Assembly (NCBI RefSeq): GCF_003269035.1
Contig: NZ_QLTK01000006.1
Location: 286,253-350,252 of the forward strand
Length of the DNA stretch: 64,000 nucleotides
From: Paraburkholderia bryophila
Lineage (GTDB): Bacteria > Pseudomonadota > Gammaproteobacteria > Burkholderiales > Burkholderiaceae
Reading direction: 5' to 3'
Positions 17,159 through 26,380 of this stretch are shown in pieces. The notes below the pieces were generated by a model. That model did no database searches. It saw only the letters and a list, made by a program, of their open reading frames with translations, and had not been told where the DNA came from. A program made the translations under genes and the position numbers. Position 1 is the stretch's first letter; every line of letters begins with the position of its first letter.

Positions 17159-17695
17159 ATGAACGGCGTTCCTTTTCCGGTGGGTCCGTGCGTGATGACG
17201 CTGGCGATGCTGGCAGCAGTGTGGGACATCCAGACACGCCGGATTCCTAACTGGCTGGTGGCGACAGGTTTGCTCGTGGCGATACCCGTGCAGTGGTTCA
17301 CGCACGGCGGAGTCGACGCGATGGTGATGTGGTTCGGCGGCATGCTGGCGGGCGGTGCGATCTTCCTGCCCGGCTACGCGATGCGGCTGATGGGTGCCGG
17401 CGACGTGAAGCTGATGGCCGCGATCGGCGCCTTCTGCGGCGCTTACGGTGCACTTGAAATTGGATTGGCGACCTGTGCGGTGGGCGGCATCGGGTCGCTG
17501 GCAATCATGATCCGGCGACGCCAGATGCGCGCCGGACTGAGCGGGGTAGCCGCGTTGCTGGTCAGTTGCACGACGCCGGGAAACGGCGCGGCGCGACGCG
17601 CCGGCAGCGTCGCCGGTAGTAGTGCCATGGGGACCATGCCGTACGGAGTGGCCATAGCAATAGGCAGCGCGCTCGTGTTGTTCGCCAGCGTGTGA
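17159..17695 (+). CDS. cpaA: Flp prepilin peptidase CpaA/TadV
   Basis: ATG 17159 has CGGAG at 17148-17152 and gives 178 residues, the usual size for the Tad-specific peptidase that lacks the N-methylation domain. The two catalytic aspartates of the GxGD aspartyl family are visible: WDIQTRRIPN near the N-terminus and MGAGDVKLMAAIGAF in the middle. About five or six membrane helices are present. It cleaves Flp and the TadE/F pseudopilins after their leader glycine. A 140-base gap separates it from flp. Confidence 0.93.
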   Translation: MNGVPFPVGPCVMTLAMLAAVWDIQTRRIPNWLVATGLLVAIPVQWFTHGGVDAMVMWFGGMLAGGAIFLPGYAMRLMGAGDVKLMAAIGAFCGAYGALEIGLATCAVGGIGSLAIMIRRRQMRAGLSGVAALLVSCTTPGNGAARRAGSVAGSSAMGTMPYGVAIAIGSALVLFASV

Positions 17696-17731
17696 CGCGT
17701 GCCGGGTGGGACAACAATTCGGGGGTTGAAA

Positions 17732-18571
17732 ATGAAAAACGCGCGCGCTGTAACGATGTTGCTGATCGCGACGCTGGCCGGGCTCACCGCCGTGGTGTTC
17801 GCCTCGCGCTGGATGGTCTCGCAGTCGTCGAGCGCCACCACCAAAGTCGTGGTGGCCGCAACCGATATCAATCTCGGCCAGCGGATCGGACCGGACTTCC
17901 TCAAAGTCACCGACTGGCCTTCCAATAGCGTGCCGCCCGGCGCGTACACCGACATTCAGAAACTCGACGGCCGCGTGCTGAAGGACAGCCTGTTGCACGG
18001 CGAGCCGGTGGTCGACGCGAAGCTCACGCCCGTCGGCACGCTCGGCGGCCTCTCGGCGGTGATCGGCGAAGGCCAGCGCGCCATCACGGTACGAGTGAAC
18101 GACGTGATCGGCGTGGCGGGCTTCGCGCTGCCGGGCAACTACGTCGACATCATCGTCAATACGCAGAAAGACGGCAGCGCCGCCGCCGGCCAGCACGACC
18201 AGAACATCTCGAAGATCGTGCTCGAAAAAATTCTCGTCCTCGCGGTCGCCCAGCAGGTGGGTCGCGACGAAACCAAACCGAAAGTGGTCGACGCGGTGAC
18301 GCTCGAAGTGTCGCCGGAACAGGCCGAGAAAATCGATCTGGCGCGCAGCATCGGCACGCTTTCCCTGGTGTTGCGCAACCAGATCGATCCGCAGGCGATC
18401 GACACCGCCGGCGCGACCAAGTCCTCGCTGCTGAAGACGCCGGTCGTGGCGGTCGCGGTCGCCGCGTCCGAACCGAAGCCGGCGCGGATCGTGCGCAAGG
18501 TGGCACTGCGTGCGCCGGGTAACTGCGTGCGAGTACTCGACGGCGCCGACGCAAGACAAGAATGTTTTTGA
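17732..18571 (+). CDS. cpaB: Flp pilus assembly protein CpaB/RcpC
   Basis: The 279-residue product has one N-terminal membrane helix (ARAVTMLLIATLAGLTAVVF). An SAF domain follows (about residues 38-105: VVVAATDINLGQRIGPDFLK, LLHGEPVVDAKL), then the RcpC/CpaB domain (RAITVRVNDVIGVAGFALPG, then NYVDIIVNT). Known homologues are periplasmic and work with the CpaC secretin at the outer membrane. The order flp-cpaA-cpaB-cpaC is the standard Tad order and supports the call. Confidence 0.93.
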   Translation: MKNARAVTMLLIATLAGLTAVVFASRWMVSQSSSATTKVVVAATDINLGQRIGPDFLKVTDWPSNSVPPGAYTDIQKLDGRVLKDSLLHGEPVVDAKLTPVGTLGGLSAVIGEGQRAITVRVNDVIGVAGFALPGNYVDIIVNTQKDGSAAAGQHDQNISKIVLEKILVLAVAQQVGRDETKPKVVDAVTLEVSPEQAEKIDLARSIGTLSLVLRNQIDPQAIDTAGATKSSLLKTPVVAVAVAASEPKPARIVRKVALRAPGNCVRVLDGADARQECF

Positions 18572-18656
18572 CAGGTTTAAGCCTGCAAGCCGTGACCGAT
18601 ACGCGACTGAGTTCGACCGGCAGCGCGTGAAAAACGGCACTCAACGGGGGTAGGAC

Positions 18657-20438
18657 ATGAACGCCAGAACGACACAGCGCGCTTGCGCGCCGCAGCACCC
18701 GCACGGCCCGCGCGAAGCGAAATCGCTTGCACCACGCAGCCGTACCCGGATCGCCGACGCCTGCACCTGCGTGCTGCTCGGTTTGTCTCTGGCGATGCTG
18801 CCGGTGGCCCAGGCCAGCGCCCAGGACGTGCCGGGTTTGCCGGGCACGCCGATCGCGGTGGCCCCCAACGGCACCGTGCATCTGACCATCGCCGCCAGCG
18901 GCATGAGCGGCGGCGCCACCTCGCGCGGCATGCAACAAACCGGCCGCGGACCGAATTGCAGCGGCCCGATCGCCGACCATACCGAAGTGACGATTCCGGT
19001 CGGCAAGTCGGCCATGGTCGACATCCGCGAGCCGGTCCGCTCGCGCACCGTCGGTAATCCGTCGATCGTGCAGGCCATGCTCGTATCGCCGCAAACGCTC
19101 TACCTGCTCGGCTCGGACGTCGGCACCACCAACATGATCGTGCAAGGCCGCAGCGGCTCCTGCACGATCATCGACGTGAGTGTCGGCGCCGATCCGGGCG
19201 GCCTGCAACACACGCTCGCCACGCTGATGCCCGAGGAAACCGGCATCCAGGTGCGGGCCGCCGCCGACACGCTGGTGCTCACCGGCACCGTCACCGACGC
19301 GGTCAAGGCCGAACGCGTGATGGAACTCGCGCGGGCCTTCGTGGCCCGTCCCACCGCCGCGCTGCAAAGCGGCGCGCCGATGGGCAGCGGTCCGCTGCCG
19401 GTGGGCGCCGCGCCGCGCGCCATGGGCGCGCCGACGCCCGCGCTCGGCGGCGGAAGCGGCGAACGCATCATCAACATGATGCAGGTGGCCGCGCCGCAGC
19501 AGGTCATGCTCGAAGTGAAGGTCGCCGAAGTCTCGAAGACGCTGATCGACCAGCTCGGCGTGCAAGCGAATCTGAACGGCGGCATTGGCAGCTGGAGCTT
19601 CGGGCTGCTGGCGAATTTCCTGTCCGGCGGGCTCGGCGCGCTGACCGCGTCGAAAGCGAATAACTCGCCGCTCGGATTGACCGTCGACGCGCAGAAAACC
19701 GATCAGCTCGTGAAGATTCTCGCCGAACCGAACCTGATGGCGATCAGCGGTCAGGAAGCGAGCTTCCTCGCCGGCGGCAAGGTGTATATCCCGGTGCCGC
19801 AAAGCAACGGTTCGGGCGGCACGACCATCGTGCTGCAGGAAGAGCAATACGGCGTGGGCCTGACCTTCACGCCGACCGTGCTCGAAGGCGGCCGCATCAA
19901 CCTGAAAGTGTCGCCGGAGGTGTCGGAGCTGTCGTCCACCGGCGTGGTGGTGAGCGCCGGCAACTCGAATTCGACGACGATCCTGCCGCTGATCACCACA
20001 CGGCGCGCCTCGACCACGCTGCAGGTGTTCGACGGTCAGAGCTTCGCGATCGGCGGTCTGATGAAGAGCAACGTGACCGGCACGCTGAAGGGCTTGCCCG
20101 GCGTCGGCGAACTGCCGGTGCTCGGTGCGCTGTTCCGCAGCACCAGCTACGAGCAGGACAAGACCGAACTGGTGTTCGTCGTGACGCCGCGCCTCGCGAA
20201 GCCGCTGCCGCAGCACTACCCGCTGCCCACCGATCATTTCGGCGATGCCGGCGAAGCGAACGTGTACCTGACCGGCCACATGGAAGGCACGAAGCGCGCG
20301 GCACCCGGCGCGGACGGCTCGGCGCCGGCGCAGCTTCCTCCGCCGAAGCCGGTACCCGCGCCGGCACAGTCGTCGGCGGCCGACGTGGCGCTGATTCCGC
20401 CCACGCCCGACAGCCACGACGCCCCCGCCGTCCATTGA
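18657..20438 (+). CDS. cpaC: Tad secretin CpaC/RcpA
   Basis: The 593-residue product has a long N-terminal region with a signal peptide (CTCVLLGLSLAMLPVAQASA). An N-terminal secretin domain follows (IPVGKSAMVDIREPVRSRTV, NPSIVQAMLVSPQTLYLLG), then a BON-like segment (LVLTGTVTDAVKAERVMELA) and the C-terminal secretin barrel. Hallmarks of the barrel are VMLEVKVAEVSKTLIDQLGV, GLTFTPTVLEGGRINLKVSP and KTELVFVVTPRLAKPL. It forms the outer-membrane channel for the pilus. The Pro/Ala-rich tail after residue 540 is probably disordered. Confidence 0.95.
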   Translation: MNARTTQRACAPQHPHGPREAKSLAPRSRTRIADACTCVLLGLSLAMLPVAQASAQDVPGLPGTPIAVAPNGTVHLTIAASGMSGGATSRGMQQTGRGPNCSGPIADHTEVTIPVGKSAMVDIREPVRSRTVGNPSIVQAMLVSPQTLYLLGSDVGTTNMIVQGRSGSCTIIDVSVGADPGGLQHTLATLMPEETGIQVRAAADTLVLTGTVTDAVKAERVMELARAFVARPTAALQSGAPMGSGPLPVGAAPRAMGAPTPALGGGSGERIINMMQVAAPQQVMLEVKVAEVSKTLIDQLGVQANLNGGIGSWSFGLLANFLSGGLGALTASKANNSPLGLTVDAQKTDQLVKILAEPNLMAISGQEASFLAGGKVYIPVPQSNGSGGTTIVLQEEQYGVGLTFTPTVLEGGRINLKVSPEVSELSSTGVVVSAGNSNSTTILPLITTRRASTTLQVFDGQSFAIGGLMKSNVTGTLKGLPGVGELPVLGALFRSTSYEQDKTELVFVVTPRLAKPLPQHYPLPTDHFGDAGEANVYLTGHMEGTKRAAPGADGSAPAQLPPPKPVPAPAQSSAADVALIPPTPDSHDAPAVH

Positions 20439-20461
20439 TGCGCGACCCACTGGAGATCGAC

Positions 20462-20755
20462 ATGACATCCATCCACACATTGATCCGGGCCGCGCTGTGC
20501 GCGGGATTCTGCGCCGCGCTGGCCGGCTGCATGACCTCGACGCCGCACTGGGACGCCGCCTTCGGCGACTCGGTCCGGCAACTGCGCGAAATGCAGACGC
20601 TCAATCCGCAAGGCTCGGCCAACACCGATCCGGTGGCGGGCATCGATGGCGCGGCGGCGGCATCGGCGCAGAAGAGCTACGCCAAATCGTTCACGGCGCC
20701 GCCCGCGCCGACCAACAGCTTCACGATCGGCATCGGCTCGTCGAGCAACTACTGA
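20462..20755 (+). CDS. Small Tad-locus lipoprotein
   Basis: ATG 20462 is chosen for the GGAG at 20452-20455; the in-frame ATG at 20435 overlaps the cpaC stop. The 97-residue product has a lipoprotein signal with the lipobox LAGC (CAALAGC) and a short mature part rich in Ala, Ser and Gln. It takes the place of CpaD-type lipoproteins found after the secretin in other Tad loci, but sequence similarity to those is not evident. It probably helps place or stabilise the secretin. Confidence 0.8.
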   Translation: MTSIHTLIRAALCAGFCAALAGCMTSTPHWDAAFGDSVRQLREMQTLNPQGSANTDPVAGIDGAAAASAQKSYAKSFTAPPAPTNSFTIGIGSSSNY

Positions 20756-20799
20756 AGTGCTTGCGCGCGACGATCCGGATTCACGCCTGGAGACACACC

Positions 20800-22005
20800 A
20801 TGATCGACACCCTTCTGATTTCGTCCAGCGCCGAGCGCGCGCCCCGCATCGCGGCGCGTCTCGAAGCGAGCGGCATGGCGTTCCGTCTGCGCACGCTGCA
20901 CGGCACCGCGAAACAGTTGCGGGTACACGCCGCGGCGATCCGCAGCGCCGATCTGCTGATCGTCGACGACGCCGACCTGACGCCGCGCGACCTGAGCGGC
21001 GTCGAAGAGGCGCTGTCCCACACGCCGCATCTGCACTGCATGCTGGTGACGCCGTCGCCGTCCACCACGCTGCTGATGGCGGCGATGCGCGTCGGCGTGC
21101 GCCACGTGCTGTCCTGGCCGCTCGACGAAGCCGAGTTCGCCGACGCGCTCGCGCATGTGTCGGCCAAAAAACACGCCGGCATGCGCCGCGAAGGCCGGGT
21201 CGTGTCGTTCACCTCCTGCAAGGGCGGCAGCGGCACCACGCTGATCGCCGTGAATCTCGCCTATGCGCTGGCCGCGCAGCGCGACAAACGCGTGCTGCTG
21301 ATCGATCTGAACCAGCAGTTCGCCGACGCCAGCCTGCTGGTGGCCGACACAACCCCGCCCGCCACGCTCGCCGACCTGTGCTCGCAGATCGACCGGCTCG
21401 ACGCCGCGTTCTTCGAAGCCTGCGTGATGCACGTACATCCGAATCTCGATGTGCTGGCAGGCGCGGGCGATCCGGTCAAATCGGGTGAACTGCGCGCCAC
21501 GCATCTGGAGCGGATTCTGACGCTGGTGCGCGAGCAATACGACGCGGTGTTGATCGACGTCGGCCAGAACATCAATCCGCTCGCGATCCACTCGCTCGAT
21601 CACAGCGACTCGATCTGCATGATCGTGCGGCAGAACGTGCTGTATCTGCACGCGGGGCGCCGCATGCTGGATATTTTCCGCGAGCTGGGCTATTCGGCGA
21701 GCAAGGTGAAACTGATCGTCAACCAGTACGAGAAGAACGCCCGCATCGACCTGACCACGCTCGAAGAGACCTTCGGCGCGAAGGTCGCGCATCACCTGCC
21801 GCGCGACGAAAAGCAGGCCACCGAAGCGCTCAATCACGGCGTGCCGCTGGTCACCGCCGCGAAGGGCGGGGCGCTGGCACAAGGCATCGTGCAACTGGCC
21901 GACCTGTTGTGGCCGCCGTTGCCGGCGGGGCCGCGCAAGAGCGTGTTCGGCCGTTTGTTGCAGGGCCGGCCGGGTGCGGCGCCGCGCCTGAAGACCGGAC
22001 ACTGA
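20800..22005 (+). CDS. cpaE: Tad pilus localisation ATPase CpaE/TadZ
   Basis: ATG 20800 has GGAG 8 bases upstream and yields 401 residues. The N-terminal ~125 residues form a receiver-like domain (LLISSSAERAPRIAARLEAS, LLIVDDADL). The C-terminal part is a ParA/MinD ATPase with the deviant Walker A SCKGGSGTTLIAVNLA and the switch LLIDLNQQFADASLL. YDAVLIDVGQ supplies the Walker B region. Known TadZ proteins mark the pole or site of pilus assembly. The last ~25 residues are Arg/Pro-rich. Confidence 0.93.
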   Translation: MIDTLLISSSAERAPRIAARLEASGMAFRLRTLHGTAKQLRVHAAAIRSADLLIVDDADLTPRDLSGVEEALSHTPHLHCMLVTPSPSTTLLMAAMRVGVRHVLSWPLDEAEFADALAHVSAKKHAGMRREGRVVSFTSCKGGSGTTLIAVNLAYALAAQRDKRVLLIDLNQQFADASLLVADTTPPATLADLCSQIDRLDAAFFEACVMHVHPNLDVLAGAGDPVKSGELRATHLERILTLVREQYDAVLIDVGQNINPLAIHSLDHSDSICMIVRQNVLYLHAGRRMLDIFRELGYSASKVKLIVNQYEKNARIDLTTLEETFGAKVAHHLPRDEKQATEALNHGVPLVTAAKGGALAQGIVQLADLLWPPLPAGPRKSVFGRLLQGRPGAAPRLKTGH

Positions 22006-22014
22006 GCGGCATGA

Positions 22015-22030
22015 GCCGGTTCAAACCGGC
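22015..22030 (+). promoter_or_regulatory. Intergenic hairpin between cpaE and cpaF
   Basis: GCCGGT (22015-22020) and ACCGGC (22025-22030) form a perfect stem with a TCAA loop just after the cpaE stop. No T run follows. It may set the relative level of the upstream and downstream parts of the mRNA by stalling decay. Confidence 0.4.
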
Positions 22031-22058
22031 GGCCCGATAAAACCAAGCGGAGAGCACC

Positions 22059-23438
22059 ATGTCATTGCGCGAACAGTTGATGATGCAGAACGGCGGCATG
22101 CCGTTCGATGCGGCCGGCGGCGCGGCGGCGGCCGGTGTCGCGGCTGAAAGCCTGGCGGCGCGGCGCGCGTATCAGGAACTCAAGATGAACATCCACCAGG
22201 CGATCATCGACCGGGTGGAACTCGACAAGCTGCAACGCCTGTCGCCCGAGCAGATCAAGCGCGAGCTCGCGCAACTGGTTGAAAAGATCGTCGACGAAGA
22301 CAAGATCGCGCTGAACGAACTCGAGCGCCGCCGTCTCGCGCAGGACGTCCACGACGAAATGGTCGGTCTCGGTCCGCTCGAACCCTTGCTCAACGATCCG
22401 ACCATCTCCGACATTCTGGTCAACACGTCGCAGCACGTGTACGTGGAACGGCGCGGCCGCCTCGAACACACCGACGTGACCTTCTACGACGACGCGCATC
22501 TGATGAAGATCATCGAGCGGATTGTGTCGCGGGTCGGCCGCCGGATCGACGAATCCACGCCGATGGTCGACGCGCGGTTGCCCGACGGCTCGCGCGTCAA
22601 CGCGATCATTCCGCCCTCCGCGATCGACGGCCCGCTGGTGTCGATTCGCCGCTTCGCGGTGAATCCGCTCACGGTCGCCGACATGGTCAACAACCAGAGC
22701 TTCACGCCCGCCATGGCGCAACTGCTCGAAGCGCTGATCAAGGCCAAGCTGAACGTGCTGATTTCCGGCGGCACGGGCAGCGGCAAAACCACCTTGCTCA
22801 ACCTGCTGTCCGGTTTCATTCCGGAAGACGAACGGGTCGTGACGATCGAAGACGCGGCCGAATTGCAGATGCGCCAGCAACACGTGCTGCGGCTCGAAAC
22901 CCGGCCGCCGAACATTGAAGGCAAGGGCGAAATCTCGCAGCGTTCGCTGGTACGCAACGCGCTGCGGATGCGGCCCGACCGCATCGTGCTCGGCGAAGTG
23001 CGCGGCGCGGAAGCGCTCGACATGCTGCACGCCATGAACACCGGCCACGAAGGCTCGATGGCGACGCTGCACGCGAACACGCCGCGCGACGCGCTGACGC
23101 GTCTGGAGAACATGGTCGGCATGGCCGGCCTGACGATGCCGATCAAGGCGATCCGCCAGCAGATCGCCTCGGCGATCACGGTGGTGGTGCAGGCCTCGCG
23201 GTTGACCGACGGCCGCCGCAAGCTGATGAGCATTCAGGAAATCACCGGCATGGAAGGCGACGTCATCAACATGCAGGAAATTTTTTCGTTCAAGCGGACC
23301 GGCGTCGACGAAAACGGCATGATCAAAGGCTATTTCGGCGCAACCGGCGTGCGGCCGATTTTCAGCGAACGGCTGGCCAGCTTCGGTATCGCGCTGCCCG
23401 ATCAGATGTTCGATCCGTCGCGGCGCTTCGAAGTATGA
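22059..23438 (+). CDS. cpaF: Tad pilus assembly ATPase CpaF/TadA
   Basis: The 459-residue protein is a secretion ATPase of the CpaF family. The N-terminal domain contains [20 protein letters not shown] and [17 protein letters not shown]. The ATPase core has the Walker [10 protein letters not shown] (residues 237-245), an Asp box, the Walker B-like [16 protein letters not shown] and the His box [15 protein letters not shown]. It powers Flp polymerisation from the cytoplasmic side and partners with TadB and TadC. Length and motifs are complete. Confidence 0.96.
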   Translation: MSLREQLMMQNGGMPFDAAGGAAAAGVAAESLAARRAYQELKMNIHQAIIDRVELDKLQRLSPEQIKRELAQLVEKIVDEDKIALNELERRRLAQDVHDEMVGLGPLEPLLNDPTISDILVNTSQHVYVERRGRLEHTDVTFYDDAHLMKIIERIVSRVGRRIDESTPMVDARLPDGSRVNAIIPPSAIDGPLVSIRRFAVNPLTVADMVNNQSFTPAMAQLLEALIKAKLNVLISGGTGSGKTTLLNLLSGFIPEDERVVTIEDAAELQMRQQHVLRLETRPPNIEGKGEISQRSLVRNALRMRPDRIVLGEVRGAEALDMLHAMNTGHEGSMATLHANTPRDALTRLENMVGMAGLTMPIKAIRQQIASAITVVVQASRLTDGRRKLMSIQEITGMEGDVINMQEIFSFKRTGVDENGMIKGYFGATGVRPIFSERLASFGIALPDQMFDPSRRFEV

Positions 23439-23474
23439 ACGGCGCCACGTTCAAACGGCCTGAAGGAGCGTGAC

Positions 23475-24452
23475 ATGAACACATCGTTTATCGCTTTCGC
23501 GGTGCTCGCGTTTCTCGCGGTCGTGCTGCTGATCGAAGGCGTCTATCTGTTCTGGAGCAGCCACCATGGGCCGGCCGTCAAACGCATGGACGAGCGGTTG
23601 CGCGCGCTCTCGGCGTCGGGCAACGTTAGCAACGAGCCGTTGTCGATTCTCAAGCAGCGTCTCTTGAGCGAGTCGCCGTTCGTCACGCGGCTGTTGCTGC
23701 GCATTCCGCGCGTTCATGCACTCGACCGGCAATTGCAGCAGTCGGGGTTGAAGTGGTCGGTGGCGCGCTTTGTCGCCTATACGCTGTTGTGCGCGCTCGT
23801 CGGCGCTTTCATCGCATGGCTGACCGGCTTGCCCTCGCTCGTGATCGTCGCCACGGCGCTGGTGCCGAGCCTGTTGCCCGCGCTGATTCTGCGCCGCAAG
23901 CGCGCCAAACGGGTGCTGCGGCTCGAACGCCAATTGCCCGATGCCGCCGATCTGATCGCCCGCGCGCTGCGCGCCGGACACTCGTTTCCCGCCGCGCTCG
24001 GCATGGTCGGCGACGAATTGCCGAACCCGCTCGGCGGCGAGTTCGCCCTCGTGTTCGACGAGATCAATTACGGCGTGTCGTTGAACGATGCGCTGCTGAA
24101 CATGGTGGACCGCGTGCCAGTCGACGATCTGCGCTACTTCGTGATCGCCGTGTTGATCCAGCGCGAAGCGGGCGGCAACCTCGCAGAGATTCTCGGCTGC
24201 ATCAGCGGGATCATTCGCGAACGGATGAAGCTGCTCGGCAAAGTCCGCGTGCTGTCGGCGGAAGGGCGCCTGTCGGCCTGGATACTCGGCGCGCTGCCGT
24301 TCGTGATCATCGGGCTTCTGACGGTGCTCAATCCGGACTACATCACCGTGTTCTGGAAAGACCCGGCCGGCATGCAGATCGCGGGCGTGTCGCTGACCAT
24401 GATGCTGTTCGGCATTCTGTGGATGCGCAAGATCGTGCGCATCCACATCTAG
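23475..24452 (+). CDS. tadB: Tad inner-membrane platform protein TadB
   Basis: The 325-residue product begins with a membrane helix (FIAFAVLAFLAVVLLIEGVY) and contains further helices near 97-140 and 275-320. A T2SSF domain lies between (about 160-285), with the family pattern LPDAADLIARALRAGHSFPA and RDLRYFVIAVLIQREAGGN-like residues (VDDLRYFVIAVLIQREAGGN). TadB and TadC form the platform on which CpaF acts. AAGGAG (23463-23468) provides the ribosome site. Confidence 0.93.
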   Translation: MNTSFIAFAVLAFLAVVLLIEGVYLFWSSHHGPAVKRMDERLRALSASGNVSNEPLSILKQRLLSESPFVTRLLLRIPRVHALDRQLQQSGLKWSVARFVAYTLLCALVGAFIAWLTGLPSLVIVATALVPSLLPALILRRKRAKRVLRLERQLPDAADLIARALRAGHSFPAALGMVGDELPNPLGGEFALVFDEINYGVSLNDALLNMVDRVPVDDLRYFVIAVLIQREAGGNLAEILGCISGIIRERMKLLGKVRVLSAEGRLSAWILGALPFVIIGLLTVLNPDYITVFWKDPAGMQIAGVSLTMMLFGILWMRKIVRIHI

Positions 24453-24476
24453 ACCACGGATTTCATCACGAGGAGC

Positions 24477-24491
24477 GCGGGCCCGGCCCGC
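24477..24491 (+). promoter_or_regulatory. Hairpin between Shine-Dalgarno and start codon of tadC
   Basis: A GC-only stem GCGGGC/GCCCGC with a CCG loop lies between GAGGAG (24470-24475) and the ATG at 24497. Linear spacing is 21 bases, too long for initiation. With the 15-base hairpin folded, 6 bases remain, which is near ideal. The stem may therefore be part of the initiation site. Confidence 0.5.
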
Positions 24492-24496
24492 AGACC

Positions 24497-25471
24497 ATGA
24501 AAACAGAACAGATCGTCTTGCTCGGGGTGATGTTCCTGATCGTGTTCGGCGCGGCGCTGAAGGCAATGGTGTTGCTGCGGCCCGATCCGGTGCAACGGCG
24601 TATCGAGGGGCTTGGACAGACGGGCTCGACGGGCGGCATCGACCTCGACGGCGCGGCGGGTTCCGGCGCGCAGAAGAACTGGGTCGAAACCGTCACGAAG
24701 GTCTCGGAGCGCGTCGCCCGGCTGTCGCTGCCGAAAGACGATTGGGACAAGTCGGCATTGCGTCTGCGCTTCGCGAATGCGGGCATTCGCAACCCCTCCG
24801 CGCCGGCCATCTACTTCGCGGCCAAGACGGTGTTGGCGCTGGTGCTGCCGGCGATCGCGCTGATCTTTCTCGGCAACGTCTTCGACGCCGACCAGCGCAT
24901 GCTGTTGCTGATGGCAGTGCTGGTGGCGTCGGCGCTCGGCTTCTATCTGCCGAACCTGGTGCTGACCCGGATGATCGAGCGCCGTCAGCGCACGCTGTTC
25001 GAAGACTTGCCCGACGCGCTCGACCTGATGACCGTCTGCGTGGAAGCAGGCCTCGGCCTCGACGCGGCGATGATGCGGGTCACCCAGGAAATCGGCGTGA
25101 AAAGCCTCGCGCTGAAGGACGAGTTCGACATGGTGCTGCTGGAATTGCGGGCCGGTTCAGGTCGCGACAAGGCGCTGCGCAACCTGTCGCTGCGCACGGG
25201 CGTCGAGGATATCGACACGCTCGCCGCCATGCTGATCCAGGCGGAGCGCTTCGGTACCAGCGTGGGCGATTCGCTCCGTGTTTATACCGACAACCTGCGC
25301 ACCAAACGGCGCTTGCGTGCCGAAGAGCAGGCTGCCAAGATCGCACTAAAGCTGCTGTTTCCTCTGATGTTTTTTATTTTCCCGACGCTGATGGCTGTGC
25401 TGGTCGGTCCGTCGGCGATCCGACTGGTCCGCCAGCTGTTCCCGATCATGAACAGCATGGCGGGCGGCTGA
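24497..25471 (+). CDS. tadC: Tad inner-membrane platform protein TadC
   Basis: The 324-residue product has an N-terminal helix (IVLLGVMFLIVFGAALKAMV), two helices in the middle (LVLPAIALIFLGNVF, MLLLMAVLVASALGFYL) and a C-terminal one. A T2SSF domain lies between, with the pattern LPDALDLMTVCVEAGLGLDA and MLIQAERFGTSVGDSLRVY. It pairs with TadB as the platform of the pilus machine. The start is taken at ATG 24497 because the first helix begins there; its spacing from the nearest ribosome site is unusual. Confidence 0.92.
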   Translation: MKTEQIVLLGVMFLIVFGAALKAMVLLRPDPVQRRIEGLGQTGSTGGIDLDGAAGSGAQKNWVETVTKVSERVARLSLPKDDWDKSALRLRFANAGIRNPSAPAIYFAAKTVLALVLPAIALIFLGNVFDADQRMLLLMAVLVASALGFYLPNLVLTRMIERRQRTLFEDLPDALDLMTVCVEAGLGLDAAMMRVTQEIGVKSLALKDEFDMVLLELRAGSGRDKALRNLSLRTGVEDIDTLAAMLIQAERFGTSVGDSLRVYTDNLRTKRRLRAEEQAAKIALKLLFPLMFFIFPTLMAVLVGPSAIRLVRQLFPIMNSMAGG

Positions 25472-25516
25472 GCGACGGGTGCGCCGTTGATGCACAAGTA
25501 CTTACCGGGGAATTCC

Positions 25517-26380
25517 ATGTTTGCGTCGAGCGCGTTTGCCGATCTGCTGCACCACGCCGGCCAGTGGCTGCGCGGCTACCTGCTCGTGCTGGCGATCATG
25601 GCCATCGGCGCGGTGCTGGAGCGGCGCTGGCCGGCCGACCTGCTGCAATCGCGCGCCGGGCAGCGTTTCAACATGATGTATGCCGGGTTGTACCTGGTGT
25701 TGGCCGAGGCGGTAAAGCCGCTGCTGGCGGCCGCCAGCGTGGCGATCGTGAACGCGCTGGGCGGCGGCATGGTCGTGCTGGTGTCGCACGGCTGGGGCGC
25801 GCTGGCGTCGTTCGTGATCGTGCTGTTGACCATCGACTTCCTCGAATATGCGTTTCATCGCTTGCAGCATGCGTGGCCATTGCTGTGGAAGCTGCATTCG
25901 CTGCACCACAGCGCGGTGGAGTTCAACGTAACGGTCACGTTGCGGCATCACTGGTTCGAAATGCTGATCAAGGGCTGTCTGCTCTATCCGCTGGTCGGCG
26001 TGATGTTCAAGGTTTCCCCCGCAATAGTCGGCGCGACGTCGCTGGTATTCATGGTCGGCAATTATTTCGCGCATCTGAATCTGCGCGTCGACCTCGGCCG
26101 CTACGGCACGTGGATCAACAATCCGCAATATCACCGCCTGCATCACTCGAACCGCGTCGAGCATTTCGACCATAACTTCACGCAGTTGCTGCCGCTGTGG
26201 GATCACCTGTTCGGCACGCGCTGGGTGCCGGCGAAACACGAGTGGCCGGCCACCGGTCTCGACGACGGCGCGCAACCGCGCTCGCTGCTGGGTGCGCTGA
26301 GCTGGCCGCTGCGGCTGCCGGCCGGGCGCGGCGCGCGACTCGCCGGCAAGCCGATGGCGATCGATCAGGAGCCGAAATGA
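25517..26380 (+). CDS. Sterol desaturase/fatty acid hydroxylase family protein embedded in the Tad operon
   Basis: ATG 25517 is preferred (GGGGAA 5 bases upstream) over ATGs at 25487 and 25490; it gives 287 residues. The histidine clusters of the membrane di-iron hydroxylase family are complete: HRLQH, HSLHH, RHHWFE and HRLHH. Membrane helices lie at the N-terminus (YLLVLAIMAIGAVLERRW) and around SFVIVLLTIDFLEYAFH. Known relatives hydroxylate or desaturate lipids. It sits between tadC and the TadE gene, and overlaps the latter (ATGA), so it is co-translated with pilus genes. It is not a known Tad component, which makes its role here odd. Confidence 0.85.
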   Translation: MFASSAFADLLHHAGQWLRGYLLVLAIMAIGAVLERRWPADLLQSRAGQRFNMMYAGLYLVLAEAVKPLLAAASVAIVNALGGGMVVLVSHGWGALASFVIVLLTIDFLEYAFHRLQHAWPLLWKLHSLHHSAVEFNVTVTLRHHWFEMLIKGCLLYPLVGVMFKVSPAIVGATSLVFMVGNYFAHLNLRVDLGRYGTWINNPQYHRLHHSNRVEHFDHNFTQLLPLWDHLFGTRWVPAKHEWPATGLDDGAQPRSLLGALSWPLRLPAGRGARLAGKPMAIDQEPK

